Source: a virus
Reading direction: 5' to 3' (one strand)
Virus record (IMG/VR): IMGVR_UViG_3300017969_003378
Span: 1-47,379 of that record
Length of the DNA: 47,379 nt
Position numbers and translations under genes: made by a program. The notes under the pieces are model-generated. The model did no database searches and was not told the DNA's origin. It saw only the letters and a program-made list of their open reading frames with translations. Below are positions 16,076 to 24,794 of this stretch, piece by piece; the stretch's first letter is position 1, and each line of letters opens with the position of its first letter.

Positions 16076-17592
16076 TCTTTATACTCGTTACTACCTGGGT
16101 TTGCACCTTGTGGTTTCAATACCCAACCTTCTTCTTTTGCTCTCTGTTCTAGCTCTTGTTTGTGTAATGAACCTTTTGTTGCATCACCATCATATAATTT
16201 AACTGCTTCTGTTTGAGTTTCAGGTATACCAACAAACCATTTTTGTAATTCTGCGTGTTTAAACGTTTCTAAAAAGTTTTTGTTTCTTCGTTGATCATAC
16301 TGTGAATAAAATGTTTTAAAATCTCTATGTCTCGATATTTCGCTTGATGTATATTCATGACCTGTCTTTACAACTCTTGTGTATTTGATTAATCTATTAA
16401 TCCCATCAATTTCCATATCGTGTATTAGTGGATTACTTTTATTTTTTTCTACCCATTGCTCTAGTGCATCTGCACGTTCATTTCTTATGTGTTCTGGTAA
16501 AGTAACAATGCTTTGAAAACTTGGAAATCTTAATATATTAAAACTCATTGTAGGAAAGTGTTTACCGTACTGTTCTTTGAGTTTAATCATTTCGTCCATA
16601 AACTCTGTCATTGAAAATAAAGCCACCGCCGGAATAGTCATCATCATATGAAACTCACGCACATTACCTTCTTGTAAAAACATATGAATATTCTTTAACC
16701 ATGTATTCCAATTCATACCATCTCTAATATACTCGGCATGTGGACCAAAACTCTCATTTGATGTATATAGATCAAACTGTTTAAAACTGTGAGTAGCATC
16801 AACTAATTTTTTCATTAGCTCTGGCTTTGCACCTAAATTTGAATTTACACTAAATCTAACATTACATTCTGGGTTGCCTTTCCACCAATCAATTAAACGC
16901 CAAAAATCTTGGCTCATTGTGGCTTCGCCGCCAGTAACTCTAAGTTCTTCTAGTGTGTCTTTGAGTTCCATATCCCACCATTTAAAAAAAGCATCTATGT
17001 ACGGATTGCCTTCATTTTTCTTTCCATACTTCATAGCCCACGAACCATCTTGTTGAAAAGCTCTTGCACCATCGCTTACTAGATTTTGATATGCACCATT
17101 CTTTTTAATATCATTTTGCCACTGTGTAGAGAAACTGGCATTGCAATAACTACAAGCAAAATTACAATTGGCATCAAAAGCAATTTCTAATGTTTTTAAT
17201 GGAACATCGTCTTTGTAGCCAAATTTAGTTTTAGCTAATTGTAATTCTTCCTCGGTGTATATAACACTTTTATAAGTTCTATCAGAAACATATTCTTTAC
17301 CTAGGTCTTCAACTTTCCAACAATACTCACACTCTTTAGGTCTTTCGCCATCTAACATTTGTTTACGCACCATTTTTTTATAACTGGTGTTGTGAATTGC
17401 TTTTGGATTAGCCAATACTTCTTCTACAGGTATTTTGTGTGCAGGTGGGTGATGACAACTTGCAGTTGATCCTGAGTTTAACCATATAGTGGCGTTGTAC
17501 CATTTAGCACCACAAAAACTTGGAGATATTTTATCTATAGTTCTATCGCGCCATTGCTGATAAGATTCGTTTTTCTTTTTGCTTATTCCCAT
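16072..17592 (-). CDS. Twitch-domain radical-SAM protein, SCHH subfamily
   Basis: A 506-residue protein, the longest radical-SAM member here. The N-terminal region has SPSFCGAKWY (C27), SCHHPP (C46) instead of the CC pair of the other subfamily, and ECEYC (C88, C91). The core has CNFACSYC (C143, C147, C150), VTGGEATM and SVNSN. After the core comes an extended C-terminus with a YDQRRNKNFLETF segment and a lysine/glutamate-rich tail. It is a close relative of the protein at 20520-21914. The radical reaction and substrate are unknown. Confidence 0.85.
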   Translation of the reverse strand: MGISKKKNESYQQWRDRTIDKISPSFCGAKWYNATIWLNSGSTASCHHPPAHKIPVEEVLANPKAIHNTSYKKMVRKQMLDGERPKECEYCWKVEDLGKEYVSDRTYKSVIYTEEELQLAKTKFGYKDDVPLKTLEIAFDANCNFACSYCNASFSTQWQNDIKKNGAYQNLVSDGARAFQQDGSWAMKYGKKNEGNPYIDAFFKWWDMELKDTLEELRVTGGEATMSQDFWRLIDWWKGNPECNVRFSVNSNLGAKPELMKKLVDATHSFKQFDLYTSNESFGPHAEYIRDGMNWNTWLKNIHMFLQEGNVREFHMMMTIPAVALFSMTEFMDEMIKLKEQYGKHFPTMSFNILRFPSFQSIVTLPEHIRNERADALEQWVEKNKSNPLIHDMEIDGINRLIKYTRVVKTGHEYTSSEISRHRDFKTFYSQYDQRRNKNFLETFKHAELQKWFVGIPETQTEAVKLYDGDATKGSLHKQELEQRAKEEGWVLKPQGANPGSNEYKE

Positions 17593-17609
17593 TACTTTAG
17601 TTACTGCCT

Positions 17610-17801
17610 TTAATTATTTGTTTTATTTTTTGTAACTTTTTCAACTAATTTAAAATTTAATAATTTCCTTTTACCAGCACCGGTCACAACAACTGGCTGG
17701 CCATCTTCTATTGCAATTTCTTTAATAGTCTTTACACTATTACGGAATTTACCAACTGCTATCTTATCCCCAACACTAATAGTTACTTTGTAGTTTTTCA
17801 T
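17610..17801 (-). CDS. Small unknown beta-rich protein (63 residues)
   Basis: The product is MKNYKVTISVGDKIAVGKF followed by alternating short strands and a GAGKRKLL segment, ending in a lysine/asparagine-rich tail. The pattern suggests a small SH3-like or OB-like barrel, but I recognise no family. The start has a strong Shine-Dalgarno (AAGGAGACAA before ATG). It lies between the lectin-like gene and a radical-SAM gene with gaps of only 8 and 17 bases, so it is part of the same transcription unit. Confidence 0.6.
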   Translation of the reverse strand: MKNYKVTISVGDKIAVGKFRNSVKTIKEIAIEDGQPVVVTGAGKRKLLNFKLVEKVTKNKTNN

Positions 17802-17809
17802 TTGTCTCC

Positions 17810-18667
17810 TTATGGTGCTGAATTCTTGTATGGGTGGCTGACGGGTAGACTGCTAGTAAGTCCCCACTTATGGGCCAAGTAGCCTTCTGCTTTTTCTAAC
17901 TCTGATATGTCAGTGCCGCCTGTGCCTGGAATGTTTGCCACAGCAAAGAACTCTGCTAGTTTGCCATCTAGTTCTTGTGATGATCTGTTTCTCATCAAAC
18001 GTAACTCTTGGTTTGTTGATATTGAGTTAGTATAATCATTTACTGGCGTAAATGCATTTGATCCATCTACCCTAACACCAATCTGATTGCCTGTCTTGTT
18101 AAAGAAACAAGCAACTACATGATACGTGTTTTGTGTTAAACTTTTTGAATTCCATAGTTGTAAGTTACCAATTGTGTTACTAGTTCTATTAGAACTCAAC
18201 CCATCCATATCTAATTCACCTGGCCAAGTGTTGTTACTGGCACCTGAACTTATAGCATAATCTCTTTTTGGTGATTGGTTTGTTTCATAACTCCACAAAC
18301 TATCCTGTGTGCTGTCTGTAACTTCAAATCTAAACACTCCAATAGCCCAGTGATTGCCACTTGATACTTGTGCTAGATAATTTGTACTTTGTAGATAGTC
18401 ACCATTGCCATCAAAGTCAAAAACATTCAAACCGTTTTGTGTACTGCTGTTAGTTATAGGATTACCACCCACTGTCATTGTGTATGTGCCTGCCTTATCG
18501 GTGACTGACAGTAATGATGTCCCACTTCTTGTGTAATTAGAACTGTCACTAGCATCTATCCAAGCAACTGCTGTTATGGATGTGCTTGGATCCCAACTGG
18601 AATCTGTGGTGCTGATCAATTTAGCACCGCCGCTTACAATTACTCCTTTTGCTGTAAGATTTACCAT
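17810..18667 (-). CDS. LamG/concanavalin-like lectin domain protein
   Basis: A 285-residue beta-rich protein. AVAWIDASDSSNYT near residue 33 and the C-terminal ELEKAEGYLAHKWGL followed by LPVSHPY are the opening and closing signatures of LamG-type jelly-roll domains in marine bacterial and phage surface proteins. The domain binds carbohydrate or protein. It contains serine/threonine/asparagine-rich loops and no signal peptide, as expected for a virion component. The start overlaps the protease stop by one base, which suggests the two are produced together, perhaps as an adhesin and its processing or host-surface protease. Confidence 0.75.
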   Translation of the reverse strand: MVNLTAKGVIVSGGAKLISTTDSSWDPSTSITAVAWIDASDSSNYTRSGTSLLSVTDKAGTYTMTVGGNPITNSSTQNGLNVFDFDGNGDYLQSTNYLAQVSSGNHWAIGVFRFEVTDSTQDSLWSYETNQSPKRDYAISSGASNNTWPGELDMDGLSSNRTSNTIGNLQLWNSKSLTQNTYHVVACFFNKTGNQIGVRVDGSNAFTPVNDYTNSISTNQELRLMRNRSSQELDGKLAEFFAVANIPGTGGTDISELEKAEGYLAHKWGLTSSLPVSHPYKNSAP

Positions 18668-20520
18668 TAGCTAAATTTTACTCCTCTTACTCTAATACTA
18701 CCAACTTTTACTTGCGATGAAGTATCATTAATAGTTAAACTAAAACTACGATCTTCGGTGGCAAAATCATTAGTAGCTCTAACTGTAAAATTATATGTTT
18801 TCCCACCGTGAGAAGGTGAAGGTGTTCCTGACAGTGTACCGTTGTTGTCAAAAGTAAAATTTGGTGGAATAGATCCACTATGAATTGAATGTGTAACTGT
18901 ATGTAATGATTCATTGGCCGCATTTGTAAATGCTGACGAAAGATCAAAACTAGCAGTATTGTTTTCATTTACACTACCTATTGATCCTGCGTTTGCTGTC
19001 CATGTTTTTGTGTAATCTTGATAAGGTTGATATGCTCTGTGTAAATTTGTTAATCCAGGAGAATTATACCAATCATTTATGTCATCTCGCTTGTTTGCTT
19101 GAAGAAAATTTTGTATAGATTGTTGATTTGCTGATGTTGTTACAGCACCAAAATTTGTTGAATTTGTATCTAAGTAACAAGCGGCCAATCCTGCCACCTG
19201 GGGTGCCGCCATTGATGTGCCACTTAATTTATTATAATAATAACCAGTTGATCCCAATTGCACTGCTGAGCCTTTGTTGATATATGAACTCATTATGCGA
19301 TATCCAGGAGCCCAAATTATATTTGGTGTTCCATAATTTGAAAAAGATGCTTTACTTTTAAAAGCAGTACAGGCCTGTACACTAATATCATATCTTGTTG
19401 ACGTTGCTGAATCTAACCAAGCATTTCCTGGCGATTTACCATTGTTAGTTGCTTGAAAATAAATTGTGTTTCCATAACTTCCATTTGGCGGAGCTCCGGA
19501 AATTCCAGATTTGGTGTTAGTAAGACCAAATGATTTCTCAAGGCTACTAATGTCGCGTTGATAAATTTTTTCATTAGTACCGTATCCCATATCATTGCCA
19601 GAATCAAAGAAATACCAATAACCGTCATTCCATCCAGATTCGGTTGTAGCATAAATTTGTTCGTTATCATTGCCTGCTGAACACACAACCACTATACCAG
19701 CATTAACCATATTTTTAACCAAAGTATCATATGTACTCGATCTTGTCATGTGCCATTCAGCATTATCTGAATCCCAATCACTTGTTGAGAAAAAATAATC
19801 TGGATGATTTGGAGGATAATAAGTTGAAACTCCCCAGCTCATATTAACTACAGTTGGTCTGTTGTTAGATTTTGCATTATGCCATGCAGTTATATAACCC
19901 ATTGAACTTGGACTATATCCATGTGTGTATCCACTAAGGTTAGTTGTAAAAGAATATATCTGTGCATCTCTGGCCCACCCTTGCGTCCTGCCAGCGGCAA
20001 TGCCGGCGCAGTGGGTTCCGTGACCATCTGGGTCAGTATAAAAACTTGAACCTTGAGAACCTCCCCAGTTGATTTGATTTATTCTTGATGTTGTATTTGA
20101 AGATAAATCATTAAACTCAGGATGCCCCACAACAATACCTGTATCCATAATTACTACATCAACATTTGCTCCTGTATGAGTGTAAGTGAATGTTGTTGAC
20201 AGTGTTGTACTGTCTTGAGTCATTGACGCAAGTCCCCAATTATGATACGATGAATTTACTGTTGTAGTTAAATTTGGATTTATAGTAGCTGAAGCATCAG
20301 CTTCGAATCGTATTTTGTTTTCATAATCTTCACTATTTGCACCTGCTACTTTTTCAGAGTTTAACCATTTGTCAAATTGATTTCTATCAATCATTTCAAC
20401 TCTAATTACGTCTGGGACAGTATCATCAATAATAGTAACACCGTCTGCTATTAATTCAGAAATTAATTGTTCTTTTGTAATAACGCTATTATTTGGTATT
20501 AGCAATGCTTTTATTGTCAT
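18667..20520 (-). CDS. Subtilisin-type (S8) serine protease with C-terminal Ig-like domain
   Basis: A 617-residue protein. An N-terminal ~75-residue region may be an I9-like pro-domain. The subtilase domain has the full triad: D126 in VVIMDTGIV, H167 in DGHGTHCAG, S436 in SGTSMAAPQVAG, with the oxyanion asparagine N284 in SAGND. The C-terminal ~115 residues include IPPNFTFDNNGTLSGTP, typical of putative-Ig (He_PIG) domains that bind extracellular partners. There is no signal peptide, so release would be by lysis or virion assembly. It sits between a lectin-like gene and a radical-SAM gene. Likely roles are processing of virion proteins or degrading host surface proteins; this is inference. 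Confidence 0.9.
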   Translation of the reverse strand: MTIKALLIPNNSVITKEQLISELIADGVTIIDDTVPDVIRVEMIDRNQFDKWLNSEKVAGANSEDYENKIRFEADASATINPNLTTTVNSSYHNWGLASMTQDSTTLSTTFTYTHTGANVDVVIMDTGIVVGHPEFNDLSSNTTSRINQINWGGSQGSSFYTDPDGHGTHCAGIAAGRTQGWARDAQIYSFTTNLSGYTHGYSPSSMGYITAWHNAKSNNRPTVVNMSWGVSTYYPPNHPDYFFSTSDWDSDNAEWHMTRSSTYDTLVKNMVNAGIVVVCSAGNDNEQIYATTESGWNDGYWYFFDSGNDMGYGTNEKIYQRDISSLEKSFGLTNTKSGISGAPPNGSYGNTIYFQATNNGKSPGNAWLDSATSTRYDISVQACTAFKSKASFSNYGTPNIIWAPGYRIMSSYINKGSAVQLGSTGYYYNKLSGTSMAAPQVAGLAACYLDTNSTNFGAVTTSANQQSIQNFLQANKRDDINDWYNSPGLTNLHRAYQPYQDYTKTWTANAGSIGSVNENNTASFDLSSAFTNAANESLHTVTHSIHSGSIPPNFTFDNNGTLSGTPSPSHGGKTYNFTVRATNDFATEDRSFSLTINDTSSQVKVGSIRVRGVKFS

Positions 20521-21914
20521 TATACTATGTCCTTTTGCGTATGATAAAATTCTGTTAGTTCAGGAAAAGTCTTACAAAAGTTTTTTCCTCGTCTACGATC
20601 ATACTCGTCAACAAACGTAATAAAATCTTTTCTTACTTGTTGTATATTTAACCTTTCTCCTGGGTTGGGTCCTGCGGCCACAAATTCTTGAAATCTTTTG
20701 AGTTTTGCTATTTCAAAGTCAAAAAATCCTTTGTATGCATTGTCGTGTGTTTCAGCATTGGCATTCATAACATCTAGTGCTTTATCAAGCATATTAGCAT
20801 AGTTTGTAGGGCCTACAACACCACTCAAATAACTTGGATGTCTTAATATAGCAGTATCAATTGTAATAGGCACACGTCTGTGTTCACTGTAAAATTGTGT
20901 TTTTAATGGTGCTATTAACTCTAATAATCGATGCAAATTTGGTAAACTTAATAACCCGGTTGTACACATAATTGTGACTTTAGTTAAAGGTAATTCTTCA
21001 AGCACTCTACAAATATTATCATACCATTGATTAAAATTTAATCCGTCTCTGATATATTCTGCTTGAGAACCATATGTGTCGACACTGGTATATAATCTAG
21101 TCAATCCAATTTTTTCATCAAGCGTAATTCTTTTCATTTTATCAATATATTGATCAAATAATTTATTTGGTACACAGCCATTTGAATTTATTGCAAGTTC
21201 AAGTTCTGGATTAGGATTATCATTTATATAATCTAAGACACGAAATGTATCTTTGCTCATTAATGGTTCGCCTCCGGTTATTCTAAATACTTTTAAAGTT
21301 TTATATAACTCTGGCCACCATTTCCAAAATGCTTCTACGTAAGGATTATGTTCTCTGTTTGGTATTGGCATTTTGTTTTGTTGTTTAAGCCAATCTAAAT
21401 TATTAAATTGATCACTGGTTGGATAAGCACCTTTTGATTCTATTTCTTCCATCCAGGCACTGCTGTACGCAGGACTACAATAACTGCATTTAAAATTACA
21501 AACATGAGAAAAACTGACTTCTAAATATGTTGGATTAACATTTTCATCTCCAGACATATTTGCTGTAGATTGTAAATGAGGAATAGCCCATGGCTCATGT
21601 GATTTACTGCTACGATCACTATAATGTTGATCACCTAAATCTTCTACGTTCCAACAGTATTGACATTCTTTTGGTCTTTCACCATTCAACATTAATTTAC
21701 GTTGAGATTTTTTATATTCTGTGTTGTGTAATGCAGATGGATTTGATTTTAGTTCTTGTAAAGGAACTTGGTGTGTTCTTGGGTGATGGCAACTATGAGT
21801 ATGTCCATACTGAAGGTGTAAAGTACTTTGATACCATTTTGCTAAACAAAAACTAGGAGATATTTTATTGAGTTTATCTCTGGTTTGTTTGATTTTAATA
21901 ACTTCATCGGTCAT
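20520..21914 (-). CDS. Twitch-domain radical-SAM protein, SCHH subfamily
   Basis: A 464-residue paralogue of the protein at 16072-17592: SPSFCLAKWY (C23), SCHHPR (C42), ECQYC (C84, C87), then CNFKCSYC (C139, C143, C146), ITGGEPLM and INSNGC. The C-terminal EYDRRRGKNFCKTF matches its paralogue's DQRRNKNFLETF. It should hold the SAM-cleaving cluster plus an auxiliary cluster near the N-terminus. It overlaps rpiB by 4 bases upstream and meets the protease gene by one base downstream. The substrate is unknown. Confidence 0.85.
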   Translation of the reverse strand: MTDEVIKIKQTRDKLNKISPSFCLAKWYQSTLHLQYGHTHSCHHPRTHQVPLQELKSNPSALHNTEYKKSQRKLMLNGERPKECQYCWNVEDLGDQHYSDRSSKSHEPWAIPHLQSTANMSGDENVNPTYLEVSFSHVCNFKCSYCSPAYSSAWMEEIESKGAYPTSDQFNNLDWLKQQNKMPIPNREHNPYVEAFWKWWPELYKTLKVFRITGGEPLMSKDTFRVLDYINDNPNPELELAINSNGCVPNKLFDQYIDKMKRITLDEKIGLTRLYTSVDTYGSQAEYIRDGLNFNQWYDNICRVLEELPLTKVTIMCTTGLLSLPNLHRLLELIAPLKTQFYSEHRRVPITIDTAILRHPSYLSGVVGPTNYANMLDKALDVMNANAETHDNAYKGFFDFEIAKLKRFQEFVAAGPNPGERLNIQQVRKDFITFVDEYDRRRGKNFCKTFPELTEFYHTQKDIV

Positions 21915-22369
21915 ATTTTTTTAAGTCGAGTTAAGTGTCTACCACCCTCAAACTGTGTATTAAAAAATGTTTGTACCATTTTCCATACATCTTTTTGTTT
22001 TACATAATCAGCACCTAAACATAAACAATTAATATTGTTGTGTTTACGAGCCATTTCTACATCTTTTACAGTTCTACAGTTTGCGGCTCTAACATGTTTA
22101 TGCCTGTTTGCCGCCATTGTTACTCCATGTCCACTACCACAAATTAAAATACCATGTGATTGAAATTCTAAGTAATTGGCTACTTCATGCACAATGTCTG
22201 GATAATCCACAGACTTTTCGTTATAAGCACCCACATCTTCTATTACACTGATATTAAATTTAGTAGGCTCTTCGTCTGTGTTTGGGACCAAATAATCATA
22301 TATATAATTTTTTAATTTGACTCCTCTGTGATCACTGCCTAATGCTACTGAGTTAGTTTCAATGGTCAT
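21911..22369 (-). CDS. rpiB: Ribose-5-phosphate isomerase B (RpiB/LacAB family)
   Basis: A 152-residue protein with the RpiB pattern: ALGSDHRGVKLK (D13, H14 for ring opening), SVDYPDIV, ICGSGHGVTMAANRH with catalytic-base C77, RKHNN (H110), and FEGGRHLTRL at the end (R144, R148 for phosphate binding). It interconverts ribose-5-phosphate and ribulose-5-phosphate; relatives act on allose- or galactose-phosphates. The usual GIG after the cysteine is GHG here. In this operon it may feed pentose phosphates to nucleotide synthesis or supply an unusual sugar for the glycosyltransferases. Confidence 0.9.
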   Translation of the reverse strand: MTIETNSVALGSDHRGVKLKNYIYDYLVPNTDEEPTKFNISVIEDVGAYNEKSVDYPDIVHEVANYLEFQSHGILICGSGHGVTMAANRHKHVRAANCRTVKDVEMARKHNNINCLCLGADYVKQKDVWKMVQTFFNTQFEGGRHLTRLKKI

Positions 22370-23370
22370 ATTGTTTTATACATTATCCTTCCTTCAGAAT
22401 CTTTTTCAGTAACTAGATTGCCCATTCTAGGAGGGTTCCAATAAACCTTTTTAAAGAAACGAGAAGCTGTTGCATCCATTTCTGCTACATCAATATTAAG
22501 TTTTTTCTTGAGTGATTGACCTAAATCCATTGATGCTGTTTTAAGTTTATCCCAATCCCAGTTGTATTTCATTTTAGGGCAAAAATCTGTATTACCAACA
22601 AACTTTGGCATTACTTCGTTTTCAAAATATTCTGTATGCCATTTAAAATCTCTAACATTTACAAAATCAAAATTTGGATCTAAGTTAGTTAAGTAACAAC
22701 CTAGTCTTGCTCCATATATTGCCCAAAGGCCATTTTTAACATCTTCGCCAATATTCATCCATGTTAATAATCGATGAAAATTTTTATTGTGTAAACTTTT
22801 TTCAAAATTATCTGGATCAACCTTGAATCCTCTGTCTAATGACATCTTAACACCTTCTCTAAATCCCGCCCTATAGGCCTGATAAGGTGTATCGTTGTTA
22901 ACAACTAAACTGTAAGCATCATTCATTTGTATATAATTTAAGTCCCAACAAAAGTCAACTTGAGAGCCTTCCTCTTCTGCAATCTCGTGGGTTTTCATAT
23001 CTAACACATACTGTGATGGCCAACATTTGATACCACCGTTGCCATACACTAATCCATTGATTGAATTTTTACCACACCAACTAATTACTGAATTATCTAA
23101 GTTAACATCAGCTTCGTCAAAATTAATAACTTGATCAAAGAATGCTGGATCAACAATATTATCACCATCGACACTAATAAATCTATCTGTGTCTGATGCT
23201 TTAGCACATGCCTTGTGTGCGGCGTCTGAACCATATACACCGTGTGTCCTTTTTGCCCATGGACATTTTGATTTTAAATCAGCCCAGTTTTCTTCCATGT
23301 TTGGTTCATCAAAACTAATATAAAAGATATCAATATCTGTTACGTCAACTATATTACTCATATTATTCAT
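22366..23370 (-). CDS. GT-A-type glycosyltransferase-like protein
   Basis: A 334-residue protein. IDIFYISFDEPNMEENW at residues 13-29 is a first strand followed by a donor-binding-like loop; GSDAAHKACA and RFISVDGDNIVD (D68-G-D70) give a DxD motif as used by GT-A enzymes to hold metal and nucleotide sugar. The rest (YRAGFREGVKMSLDRGF, YGARLGCYL) is conserved-looking but unassigned. The start could also be the Met three codons in; GAGG lies just upstream. It overlaps rpiB by 4 bases. Donor and acceptor are unknown. Confidence 0.65.
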   Translation of the reverse strand: MNNMSNIVDVTDIDIFYISFDEPNMEENWADLKSKCPWAKRTHGVYGSDAAHKACAKASDTDRFISVDGDNIVDPAFFDQVINFDEADVNLDNSVISWCGKNSINGLVYGNGGIKCWPSQYVLDMKTHEIAEEEGSQVDFCWDLNYIQMNDAYSLVVNNDTPYQAYRAGFREGVKMSLDRGFKVDPDNFEKSLHNKNFHRLLTWMNIGEDVKNGLWAIYGARLGCYLTNLDPNFDFVNVRDFKWHTEYFENEVMPKFVGNTDFCPKMKYNWDWDKLKTASMDLGQSLKKKLNIDVAEMDATASRFFKKVYWNPPRMGNLVTEKDSEGRIMYKTI

Positions 23371-23953
23371 TTACCTCAACATATTTGTAATCATTATACA
23401 CTCTTCTAGTAAAAATGCAATGATTGTCATATTTTTCTGTTTCATATTTTACAGTTAATTTTTCATTTTTTAGTAACTGTACTAGTGGAATCATAGTGTA
23501 AGTTATTCTATTATGTGGATCATCATTGTAACACAACAAGAATTCTAACACTGCTGTTCCTTGTATATTTAAGTTCTCTAAATGAGCATCTGAATTAATT
23601 CCGTGTTTTTCTAAAAGATATTCTCGAAATTTTTGATTTAGATATATAACAAGGTTTTGTGTTTTTTTATGATTCTCAACAATTAACTCAGGACTATTAG
23701 ATGATGATTGTATTTTAAACAGTCTTTCATCAATTGAATTTACTAACATATTAATAGTTTTTTTAGCCAGATAAAATTTACCATCAGCTGTTCTATCAAT
23801 AAAAAAATTCACAGAATTTAACTTACCATTAATAAAATCTTCAACTTCACTGTAAGGTACATCAATAAAATTTTCTGAAATTGAAGGTCTGTTTCTCATG
23901 ATACCTTTAATTTCTCTAGTTTCTAAATCAAATACAATATATCTAGATTCCAA
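23363..23953 (-). CDS. Unknown protein, probable TTG start
   Basis: A 196-residue protein opening with ESRYIVFDLETREIKGIM. The frame has no ATG before residue 19, but the TTG at 23953 is preceded by GGAG at a spacing of 7, so TTG initiation is likely. No domain is recognised: mixed alpha/beta with a central helical part. It lies between two glycosyltransferase-like genes with short overlaps (11 bases upstream, 8 downstream), so it may be an accessory protein of the same pathway. Confidence 0.65.
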   Translation of the reverse strand: MESRYIVFDLETREIKGIMRNRPSISENFIDVPYSEVEDFINGKLNSVNFFIDRTADGKFYLAKKTINMLVNSIDERLFKIQSSSNSPELIVENHKKTQNLVIYLNQKFREYLLEKHGINSDAHLENLNIQGTAVLEFLLCYNDDPHNRITYTMIPLVQLLKNEKLTVKYETEKYDNHCIFTRRVYNDYKYVEVNE

Positions 23954-24794
23954 GTTTTTTCTCCAATTTTACAATCATATTATCAGTTAAAAAGTCTTTG
24001 GTGTGATAATGAAATGGTAGTGTTTGTTTAAAATTACCTACAGTTAATTCGCAGTTATCATTGAAGTAAACACCAATATGTTTGTTCCAGTTTTCAGAAT
24101 AACTTGCAGTCCAGTTTTGAACATTTGTTTTCATGTGTACAAATGTTGGATGGTTTAAGTTTTTCATAATCACTTCATTTTCAATTCCTAAAATTTTAAT
24201 GGCCATTGCATAGATAACATCAGCACTGATCCAATTCTGTCTAGGCGGATTTAAAAAGTCTTCTTTGAAAATATTATAATTTCTAAATATATATTCAACT
24301 AGTTTAAAAAATTCTTGGGTTACTTTGTTATTCTTGTTAAAATGAAAAAATGCTGTATATACATTTGGTAAATTGTTTGTTAAAAAAGTTTTACGATAGT
24401 GTGTGTCATTTATTTTGTCGCCACGATATGTAAAAACTTCTGAAGTTGTTGTCATAGCTCTGTCAGAAAAACTGTTCCACCAATGGCCAACATCACTAGT
24501 AAACAACATATCTGCATCAAGTATAACAGTATCATCATATGGAGTCATGTGATAATATTTCCATTTATTGTGTACTTTCCAAGTTTCAAGTTCTGCATCA
24601 TCATTGAATGGAATTTCAATAATGTTATCAAACATTAATTTATATTTGTCTGAAATAACTGTATTCTTATCTACAGCAATTGATAGTTTTCTAACACCTT
24701 TTTGTGTAGAAGCAATACTCATTGCAAGAGCATAAGCCATTCTAACATAATCATGCTGACCGTTTTGTACAATAGCAAAATAACCTTTAGACAT
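23943..24794 (-). CDS. GT8-like GT-A glycosyltransferase
   Basis: A 283-residue protein from ATG 24794, chosen because GAGG lies 6 bases upstream and the conserved opening KGYFAIVQNG follows at once. VILDADMLFTSDV contains DAD (93-95), the metal-binding DxD of GT8-type enzymes, and NVYTAFFHFNK matches the region after it that contacts the acceptor side. It is a paralogue of the protein at 24787-25671 (same opening, same YxxSPYDxTxxxDxD-type segment, here MTPYDDTVILDAD). Sugar transfer in the cytoplasm is expected; the acceptor is unknown. Confidence 0.75.
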   Translation of the reverse strand: MSKGYFAIVQNGQHDYVRMAYALAMSIASTQKGVRKLSIAVDKNTVISDKYKLMFDNIIEIPFNDDAELETWKVHNKWKYYHMTPYDDTVILDADMLFTSDVGHWWNSFSDRAMTTTSEVFTYRGDKINDTHYRKTFLTNNLPNVYTAFFHFNKNNKVTQEFFKLVEYIFRNYNIFKEDFLNPPRQNWISADVIYAMAIKILGIENEVIMKNLNHPTFVHMKTNVQNWTASYSENWNKHIGVYFNDNCELTVGNFKQTLPFHYHTKDFLTDNMIVKLEKKLGI

